Of a stretch of DNA of 11,991 bases, positions 6,964 through 11,742 are shown one piece after another. The notes beneath the pieces were generated by a model. It had not been told where the DNA came from and made no database searches. It worked only from the letters and a program-made list of their open reading frames with translations. The stretch covers positions 112,081-124,071 of the forward strand of contig MU646975.1 in NCBI GenBank assembly GCA_026770585.1, given 5' to 3'. Numbering within the stretch: the first letter of the stretch is position 1; the number at the start of each line of letters is the position of its first letter. The translations under genes and the position numbers were made by a program. This DNA comes from Baffinella frigidus. Its lineage: Eukaryota > Cryptophyceae > Cryptomonadales > Baffinellaceae.

Positions 6964-7030
6964 CGCAGATGACGGTGACGATAATGAGCGCGGTGCGCGC
7001 GCCAGGCGGCATCGCCCCCTCTTCCGTGCC
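6964..7030 (-). CDS. Transmembrane exon 1
   Basis: After acceptor GGGCTTGGCAG the frame reads GTEEGAMPPGARTALIIVTV then IC and one base of the next codon, up to donor G/GTATTT. G/C at third positions is 19 of 22. Spliced to the next exon it gives the helix ALIIVTVICGVVAMAMFTWL, which neither exon encodes alone. A short acidic/proline stretch precedes the membrane. Phase 0 in, 1 out. Confidence 0.8.
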
Positions 7031-7607
7031 CTGCCAAGCCCGCCACGTGAGTCAGTCAGTCAGTCACGCGCGTGCCCTGCGGTCGCACGCCATTCGTTAA
7101 CACTGTGTAAGCCGCGCCCGGACAGGAGATACGGCTTAACTAATGACACGTGACGGGCGTGGCGTGGCAGACGCCACAGCCGAAGGAAGGTGGCGTACGT
7201 GTGCTCCGCTTGGTATGCTCACTCTGATCGATGAAGCTCCAATAGCTCCTGTGTACCGCCTTGGTGCTTTGGTGTGACTCTTTCTTGACCTTGCGCAATG
7301 GTCAAGAAAGCCCCGATAGATGCAATGGCGTTGCAAATTGCGGCGCGGCGGCTCGCCCCCCCCCTTTCCTTTCCAGGTAGGCACTCGCCCATCCCTCCTT
7401 TTCAGGTAGGCACACGTGTGCCGCTTCGGCACTCTCTTGTGACTCTAGTGGGCAATGCTGCCACGCGATTCCCTCCCTAGCGCTAACCCGCATCACTCCT
7501 CTCGAGCGCGGCACGGGCATACCAGCATTATCAGGGGCCCCCTTGCCAGGTACCCTCGCAAAACCGCGTCGCTCCTGCCGACCGGCGGGGGGGGGGGGCA
7601 CCACAAC
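7031..7607 (-). other. Intron (577 nt)
   Basis: Starts GTTGTGGTGCC and ends GGGCTTGGCAG, with ACTGACTGACTGAC repeats about 10-30 bases before the acceptor that could serve as branch points. Inside are a run of 12 Gs (7587-7598), an 11-bp stem CTTTCTTGACC/GGTCAAGAAAG (7280-7310), the palindrome GGCACACGTGTGCC (7409-7422), and two CTTTTCAGGTAGGCAC-like repeats (7367 and 7398). Confidence 0.6.
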
Positions 7608-7667
7608 TTTCGGGGGGCCCAGCGTGCTGCACGACGTGGCTGCCTGGACCCCCGTGGCCGAGCCCCC
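7608..7667 (-). CDS. Linker exon of the main gene
   Basis: Twenty codons, GGSATGVQAATSCSTLGPPK, lie between acceptor CCCTGAACCAG and donor AAA/GTTGTG. G/C at third positions is 18 of 20 and the phase is 0 at both ends. The Ser/Thr/Gly-rich composition suits an extracellular stalk between the Cys-rich exon and the membrane exon. Because it is phase 0-0 it could also be an optional cassette. Confidence 0.7.
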
Positions 7668-7795
7668 CTGGTTCAGGGTGTAGGGTGTAGGGTTTAGGGT
7701 TTAGGGTTTAGGGTTTAGGGTTTAGGGTTTAGAGTTTAGAGTTTAGGGTTTAGAGTTTAGGGTTTTGGGTTTAGGGTTTAGGGTTTAGGGTTTAC
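7668..7795 (-). repeat. Intron made entirely of telomere repeat (128 nt)
   Basis: The sense strand starts GTAAACCCTAAACCC and continues as CCCTAAA units with a few variants (CCCTACA, CTCTAAA) to CCCTGAACCAG at the next exon. The GT comes from the junction of exon G with a TAAACCC unit, and the AG needs only small changes to a unit. Both flanking exons are strongly biased and phase 0. This is the clearest telomeric intron in the window. Confidence 0.8.
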
Positions 7796-7882
7796 CCGCG
7801 CGTAGCAGTCGCCCAGTTGAGGGCGCCAGTCGCAGCGCGCTCCCCCCGTGCCGGTGAACACCACGCACGCCCCGCATGATGT
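7796..7882 (-). CDS. Cysteine-rich ectodomain exon
   Basis: The acceptor is preceded by about 70 bases of pyrimidine-rich sequence and reads CCCTCCCGCAG. The exon encodes 29 residues, TSCGACVVFTGTGGARCDWR then PQLGDCYAR, and ends at donor CGG/GTAAACCC. G/C at third positions is 24 of 29 and phase is 0-0. The spacing C-x2-C-x10-C-x-W-x6-C recalls small disulfide modules such as PSI/plexin repeats, but that resemblance is only by eye. Extracellular placement follows from the membrane helix two exons later. Confidence 0.8.
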
Positions 7883-7988
7883 CTGCGGGAGGGCGGGCGC
7901 AGGGGGGTCAGGCGGAAGAGAGGGAGCGTCAGGAGGAAGCGAGAAAGAGAGGAGGCGAGATGGTGCGTGGCGTGTCATGGCGAGATTC

Positions 7989-8074
7989 CCACTGTTACTT
8001 CTTAAGTTAACAGAGGTTCCACTTTTGCTTTGAGACGTTCCACTCTCGACTTTTGTCTCGGTGGGCCGCGCTCT
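7989..8074 (-). repeat. Dispersed repeat family R86, inverted copy
   Basis: Perfect 86-bp reverse complement of 9207-9292; position sums are constant from end to end. The two copies lie in neighbouring introns and could pair in the transcript around the exon at 8848-8980. Confidence 0.95.
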
Positions 8075-8490
8075 CACACTTCCACGCGGCGTGGGAGGAG
8101 CCCTGGAGGCTACCGTAGTCCACTACCGTATGCGAATTACCCTGGACTCGAGAGTGTCTCGCACGCCTCCTCCACGGCGGGGGGGAGGCTCCATCGCTGC
8201 CATAGGTGGAGCTCCTCTGGGTCACACGCGATTCTCGTAAGCGGTCCATCTATTCTCTTAAGTTTTCCTAGAGTTGACCCCATTTTACGACACCAAGGTT
8301 GCGAGGACACCCTCCAGAATGGGAGGGTGTGTTGGTTTTGCCAGAGGGTGTGGGAGGGTGTCCAGGGTGGAGGGTGTGGAGGGTGCAAGAGTTATTTGAG
8401 GCTGTTCAAGTCCTGTGCAGGTCCTGTGCACGTCCTGTGCCGAGGCCTTGTGGGGGTGTGCGATGCGTTGCAAGGCCTATGCAAGCCTGT

Positions 8491-8590
8491 AAAAGGGTGT
8501 GGGAGGGTGTGGGAGGGTGTGGGAGGGTGTGGGAGGGTGTGGGAGGGTGTGGGGGTTTGTACAAGGGTGTGAGAGGGTGTGGGGGGGTTA
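8491..8590 (+). repeat. 10-bp G-rich minisatellite
   Basis: GGGAGGGTGT repeated about six times in perfect register, then degenerate units to 8590. Related pieces occur at 8321-8380. Four or more GGG runs in a row make it a plausible G-quadruplex former on the plus strand. Translated frames here are repeat artefacts. Confidence 0.95.
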
Positions 8591-8709
8591 TCCAGGAGGC
8601 AGCAGCCTGCCGGTGGCGGAACCGCACCAGAGAGCAGAAAACCTGGAGGTGGTGTGCAGGGGAGGGTGGCGTGCGGGAGAGTGTGAGGGGGGGGGGTTCA
8701 TCTCCACAA

Positions 8710-8825
8710 AAGTATCAATTAATTGCTTTTGGTGCAACGAAATTTACTACACAAACGCTTTACTATTACTTTTATGAGCAAATCGTGTAGTAATTTTCGT
8801 TGCCAAAAGCAATTAATTAATACTT
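8710..8825. mobile_element. Foldback (MITE-like) unit 5, 116 bp
   Basis: Arms of about 42 bp at 8710-8752 and 8785-8825 pair with few mismatches (core GCTTTTGG, CAACGAAATTTACTACAC) around a 32-nt loop. Very AT-rich. It lies inside the inferred intron 7883-8847, not far from the donor. Confidence 0.85.
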
Positions 8826-8847
8826 GTATGGAGATTAGGGTGCGTAC

Positions 8848-8980
8848 GATGCCCGAGCAGGAGGCCTCGGTGGCCATGCGCACTTGCCCGCCCGCTGCCA
8901 CCGGCCCGGCGAACGTCGTGCCGATCACGTACGACCGCATCGTCAGACCTGCCAGTCGCAAGGGGGTCGCATCGTCAGAC
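8848..8980 (-). CDS. Ectodomain exon with duplicated acceptor
   Basis: After acceptor TTGCGACTGGCAG the exon supplies one base to finish a codon. It then reads SDDATPLRLAGLTMRSYVIG and on through TTFAGPVAAGGQVRMATEAS to CSGI, ending at donor ATC/GTACGC. G/C at third positions is 37 of 44. Phases (2 in, 0 out) agree with both neighbours. A 32-bp tandem duplication (8936-8999) copies the acceptor into the exon; using the inner copy would remove 32 bases and shift the frame. Confidence 0.75.
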
Positions 8981-8999
8981 CTGCCAGTCGCAAGGGGGT
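8936..8999. repeat. Perfect 32-bp tandem duplication across a splice site
   Basis: Units 8936-8967 and 8968-8999 are identical. On the minus strand each contains GACTGGCAG/GTCTGACG, so the duplicated piece runs from GT to AG. The right unit supplies the inferred acceptor. Confidence 0.95.
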
Positions 9000-9206
9000 C
9001 ACCTCCCCGCCCTAAACCCTCACCCTAACCACGAAACCAGACCCTCATGCACCCCCCCGCCTTCCGGCACACCTCTGCGCTCTCACACTATCCGACTTCA
9101 GGGTGACTTAGCACACGGTTTTGTGGAGTAGGTGGCTCTTCGGAAACGTGTTTGGGCTGTAGCGGCAGCGAGGCCGGTGGGGCCAGGGATTGTGGGTGGG
9201 TGTGGA

Positions 9207-9292
9207 AGAGCGCGGCCCACCGAGACAAAAGTCGAGAGTGGAACGTCTCAAAGCAAAAGTGGAACCTCTGTTAACTTAAGAAGTAACAGTGG
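9207..9292 (+). repeat. Dispersed repeat family R86, direct copy
   Basis: Perfect inverted partner of 7989-8074 and diverged direct partner of 934-1013. The shared reading frame (ETKVESGTSQSKSGT) appears at two loci, but only because the DNA is identical. Confidence 0.95.
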
Positions 9293-9318
9293 AAAACTAG
9301 CCTCCGTGGGGGGGGAAT

Positions 9319-9640
9319 GCACGGCGGCCGTGTTGGTATCAACAAAGGTCTGTACACCGCGAAAGATAGAGGGGATCTTTGATCCAGGCTTCTCATCAGC
9401 CATCACACATCTCTCTCTGGAGGGGTTGGCCGGCGGCGGCCCAGAGGGCAGATAGAATGAACAGGCCCGAGTGTCAGTAAACCACTCTCCACCTCTCTCT
9501 CTCTGGAGGGTGTGTGTGAGTACTAGTGCTGGTGGGCGTGAGCGGGAGCAGTGCTGCTGTGGTACAAAAACACCTCGCCTTCGCCGGGGGGGGGGTTGCA
9601 CGGCGGCCATGTTGATATCAACAAAAGAATCTCCAACGCG
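9319..9640 (+). repeat. Diverged repeats around TGCACGGCGGCCATGTTGAT
   Basis: A copy at about 9311-9375 aligns with one at about 9590-9655; a third diverged copy lies near 6860-6895. On the minus strand the copies read SFVDINMAAVQPP, TFVDTNTAAVHSPP and AFIATNTAAMCAPP. Codon differences are not mainly synonymous, so they look like decaying repeats rather than selected exons. Confidence 0.7.
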
Positions 9641-9816
9641 AAAGGTGGAGGGTGCGTGGGCGTACTTGTGGGCTTGAGCGGGAGCACAACGCAAGGCAGT
9701 CACCTCGGACAGTTGGCTTCGGCGTCCGCGTGACCGGTCACGCGGGCGTTCACGAGCCCGCCGGCAACACGAAAGGTGGAGGGTGCGTGGGCGTACTGGT
9801 GGGCTTGAGCGGGAGC
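9635..9816 (-). repeat. 51-bp repeat pair, 131 bp apart
   Basis: 9635-9685 and 9766-9816 differ at two positions; a weaker third copy lies at about 9498-9545. The right copy overlaps exon 9704-9950, the left copy is intronic, so part of an exon appears to have been duplicated into the neighbouring intron. Confidence 0.85.
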
Positions 9817-9950
9817 GAGGAGATGCCCGGACACATGGATGAGGCGCGGCTGGTCTCGGGCGAGAAGACGTTGATCGCCACCCCCTGCAGCGCGTACCCC
9901 TCCCCCGCCACCACTGCCCACCAACCCGTCACTCAACTTCAAAACGCCAT
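9704..9950 (-). CDS. Large ectodomain exon of the main gene
   Basis: A strong acceptor CCTCCCTCTTCCTCGCCAG is followed by a tandem AGAG, giving possible starts at 9954 and 9950. The frame reads GVLKLSDGLVGSGG, through LIHVSGHLLAPAQAHQYAHA, to FRVAGGLVNARVTGHADAEA and NCP, ending AG/GTGACTGCC. The second half matches the plus-strand fragment at 4661-4734 at protein level. A perfect 20-bp palindrome (9726-9745) includes the 12 bases extra to that copy. In the first half another frame (VVAGEGYALQGVAINVFSPE) has better G/C bias, so a small intron or frameshift near 9800-9880 is possible. Confidence 0.6.
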
Positions 9951-9954
9951 CTCT

Positions 9955-10341
9955 CTGGCGAGGAAGAGGGAGGACCCCGGCAGCAGGGATCAGGAGACAG
10001 ACGCGGGCGCTGGGGAGTCCACGGACGAAGCCTGCCCGGGGTTAGTCCCGCCACCTCATAGATTTATGTCTCCGATTGGATTGGGAATTGGAGCCATTTC
10101 GTACCTGTAGGGTTTAAAATACCGGAATTTGTACCGGGAATCCTTTAGGGGGCGCTTTATGAAATAGAATATATTAGGCCGTAGGGATAGGGTGCAAAGA
10201 GGGTGTAGAGTGCCGAGAGTAGGGTGCCGAGAGAAAGCTTACACCAGATCGCCGCGGTAAGGTTTCAACAGTTCATGCGCATATCCATAGGACCCTACGT
10301 GGGGGAGCGGTACCGGTTTTCGGGTTTCGGGTTTCGGGTAC
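9955..10341 (-). other. Inferred intron
   Basis: Donor CCTG/GTACCCGAAACCC runs into three CCCGAAA units, a variant of the telomere-like motif, and the far end is the pyrimidine-rich acceptor at about 9955-9990. An AT-rich stretch lies around 10100-10190. No other exon seen. Confidence 0.5.
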
Positions 10342-10444
10342 CAGGCATCGCAATCTCGAGATCGACGATGATCCCCCCGCCGTACATCCGAACCTGCTCC
10401 AATGCACGGGACTTAGCATCGGGTGTTGGCCCACGGTAGCCCCC
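10342..10444 (-). CDS. Upstream exon of the main gene
   Basis: The minus-strand frame reads DAKSRALEQVRMYGGGIIVD then LEIAMP and one base of the next codon at donor G/GTACCC. Acceptor choices CTCTAG (10445), GCTAAG and GGAGCAG are all in frame. The segment looks like alternating beta strands. The phase (1 out) matches the next exon if that starts at 9950, giving ...AMPDGVLKLSDG. The core faintly recalls the C-terminal domain of cation diffusion facilitators, too weakly for a call. Confidence 0.6.
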
Positions 10445-10489
10445 CTAGAGTTCTATAAACCACGAGGAGCCCCCCGCCGAGAGAGAGCA

Positions 10490-10659
10490 CCATACAGCGG
10501 GCTACGAAGGGATTTCGTGAATAACCCACAAGTGAACAATCCATAGGGCCCTACGGGATTCCTAAGGAACACTGTAGGGACATGGGCTGGTCCTATGGAA
10601 ACCACGACCGATTCTTGGTCAGAATCCGACAACAATTCCCTTCGTGGCCCGCTGTGTGG
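10490..10659. mobile_element. Foldback (MITE-like) unit 4, 170 bp
   Basis: Terminal arms of 23 bp (10490-10512 and 10637-10659) match at 21 positions (core TCCCTTCGT.GCCCGCTGT). The interior has a second weaker inverted pair, CCATAGG at 10541 and CCTATGG at 10592. No open frame of its own. It lies directly upstream of the exon at 10342-10444, probably in the preceding intron. Confidence 0.65.
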
Positions 10660-11226
10660 ATTGAGGGTTTAGCCGCGTCACAAGCACCAGGGGCATGTGG
10701 GGGATATCACCACCAGTGTACCAACGCCAAGGTGCGGGGGTGGACCGAACCGATCCCTTTGCTTGTCCCGCGATGGATTCGCAAAGGTTTGGGGGGTATG
10801 GATGACTGCAACACACGATTGCAACAACACACCCACGAACCCGGAAACACAAAGCGCTAAGCGACGAAGACGGTTGGGGTTGGAGGGAAGGAAGACCACG
10901 CTAGGCCTGGGAAAGGTCAATCGTTTTGAAAGCTGGCAGCTTCCTGGGGGGAATTGGAGCCTATCCCATGATTTCAGGGGGTGGTCTGTGGGAGTCAACT
11001 TTTGATCGGGGTTCCTCGCGTCTAACTACTGGAAACCCCCAGGGGAAGTTTCAAAAAGTTCGCGACACTCTGGTGTCGCATACTTTTGAGCCATTTTCTC
11101 CTCAAAAGGCAATTTTCACCCCAAGGACGTGACCAAAATTCGTCAAAAGGCAACCTACAAGTAATTTTAGTGTCGTGTCCAAGAATTTTGAGACTTCCTC
11201 TGTGGCTTTGCAGTAGAAGGTGGGAC
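10660..11226 (-). other. Unresolved: possible exon(s), repeat and hairpin
   Basis: Minus-strand frames such as IHTPQTFANPSRDKQRDRFG (following a TTGCAG at 10806) and YTGGDIPHMPLVL are protein-like but overlap in different frames, and bias is only moderate. 11052-11088 holds a hairpin with GCGACAC/GTGTCGC. 10804-10886 is a diverged copy of 11279-11362. I cannot choose a gene model here. Confidence 0.35.
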
Positions 11227-11362
11227 CTCCTGCCCTGGCCAGGGAAAAGGGCGCTGCGGCGGATGTCTGGCACACACCATTGTAAGAAACACCAGTGTAA
11301 GAAAACACCCACAAACAGGAAACACAAAACGTTAAGCGATGCAGACGGTTGGGTTTTGAGGG
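10804..11362 (-). repeat. Diverged direct repeat pair, about 83 bp
   Basis: 10804-10886 aligns with 11279-11362 (shared GGAAACACAAA, TAAGCGA, AGACGGTTGGG). On the minus strand both copies lead up to a CAG followed by (A/T)CATCC, so the repeat may represent a duplicated intron end with the start of an exon. Confidence 0.75.
11227..11266 (-). CDS. Possible small exon
   Basis: TSAAAPFSLARAG plus one base lies between acceptor GGTGTGTGCCAG and donor GGAG/GTCCCA. The preceding inferred intron (11267-11330) is T/G-rich with TTTCTTACA motifs. The bias is modest, and the frame stays open beyond both ends, so this is tentative. Confidence 0.3.
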
Positions 11363-11366
11363 GATC
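11331..11366 (-). CDS. Small exon after a telomeric intron (tentative)
   Basis: Twelve codons, DPLKTQPSASLN, start after acceptor CCCTGAACCAG and end at a possible donor AAC/GTTTTG. It is phase 0 at both ends, agreeing with the exon at 11459-11503. Third-position bias is weaker than in other exons. The start is well supported by the shared acceptor motif, the end much less. Confidence 0.4.
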
Positions 11367-11458
11367 CTGGTTCAGGGTTTAGGGTTTAGGGTTTAGGGTT
11401 TAGGGTTTAGGGTTTAGGGTTTAGGGGTTGGGGTTTCGGGGTTTAGGGTTGAGGTGAC
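11367..11458 (-). repeat. Telomere-repeat intron (92 nt)
   Basis: The sense strand starts GTCACCTCAACCCTAAACCC, passes through CCCGAAA and CCCCTAAA variants, then perfect CCCTAAA units, and ends CCCTGAACCAG. Except for the first eight or so bases it is wholly telomere-like. Confidence 0.7.
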
Positions 11459-11503
11459 CTGGGCGAGGGCAGGGGCGGATGGGCGGATCGAGGAGTCCTT
11501 GGC
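11459..11503 (-). CDS. Small exon between two telomeric arrays
   Basis: Fifteen codons, AKDSSIRPSAPALAQ, with G/C at 13 of 15 third positions, lie between acceptor CCCTAAACCAG and donor CAG/GTCACC. Phase 0 at both ends. This 45-base island is the only non-telomeric sequence between two arrays. The Ser/Pro/Ala content suggests a linker. Confidence 0.7.
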
Positions 11504-11661
11504 CTGGTTTAGGGTTTAGGGTTTAGGGTTGAGGGTTCAGGGTTTAGGGTTTAGGGTTTAGGGTTTAGGGTTTAGGGTTTAGGGTTTAGGGTTTAGGGTT
11601 TAGGGTTTAGGGTTTAGGGTTTAGGGTGTAGGGTTTAGGGTTTAGGGTTTAGGGTGATGGC
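11504..11661 (-). repeat. Telomere-repeat intron (about 158-168 nt)
   Basis: The longest array in the window, about twenty TTTAGGG units on the plus strand. In the sense direction it ends CCCTAAACCAG at the next exon. The 5' boundary is uncertain: CAG/GCCATCACCC would need a GC donor, while AA/GTGGCACC ten bases earlier is a GT donor but breaks phase with the next exon. Confidence 0.6.
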
Positions 11662-11742
11662 CTGGTGCCACTTGAGAGTGTGTAGCGCCGACATGCCAAA
11701 CGACGGGCTCGCGCCGATCAGCGAGAACGATTCCTCCCCCAA
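11662..11742 (-). CDS. First visible exon of the main gene region
   Basis: After acceptor GCACCCTCGGCAG the frame reads LGEESFSLIGASPSFGMSAL then HTLKWHQ, with G/C at 23 of 27 third positions. It starts in phase 0. The end is either at CAG/GC (11662, phase 0, matching the next exon) or at AA/GT (11672). No start codon, so more exons should lie beyond the window. No family recognised. Confidence 0.65.

Larger units (their letters stand above)
7883..8847 (-). other. Intron (965 nt)
   Basis: Donor ATC/GTACGCACCCTAATC; acceptor with a long pyrimidine tract and CTGAC branch-like motifs. It joins two phase-0 exon ends. It carries the foldback unit 8710-8825, the ten-base minisatellite 8491-8590, three 11-bp GTCCTGTGCAC-like units (8410-8442) and an inverted copy of R86. 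Confidence 0.65.
8981..9703 (-). other. Intron (723 nt)
   Basis: Donor GAG/GTGACTGCC, acceptor TTGCGACTGGCAG. It contains a short telomere-like stretch at about 9011-9030 that is reversed relative to the other arrays, R86 (9207-9292), two copies of a TGCACGGCGGCCATGTT-like repeat (about 9319 and 9599), CT-rich pieces and one of the 51-bp repeats. Confidence 0.6.

Noticed and set aside
8030-8790. Plus-strand frames with CGRVWEGVG-type repeats
   Set aside because: Created by the 10-bp GGGAGGGTGT minisatellite; ten is not a multiple of three, so three frames all stay open by chance.
9750-9932. Alternative minus-strand frame GVAINVFSPETSRASSM
   Set aside because: Better third-position bias than the chosen frame in the first half of exon 9704-9950, but no splice arrangement I could find carries it into the homologous HAP...AEANCP half without a very short intron. 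Kept as a caveat, not as a feature.
10342-10444. Cation diffusion facilitator transporter
   Set aside because: EQVRMYGGGIIVDLEIAMP recalls the cytoplasmic domain, but the following exon lacks the expected downstream helix motif, so no family name is given.
11084-11110. Resemblance of GAGCCATTTTCTCCTCAAAAG to the dinoflagellate spliced leader
   Set aside because: Only partial matches around GCCATTTT, with the conserved ends missing; likely chance.
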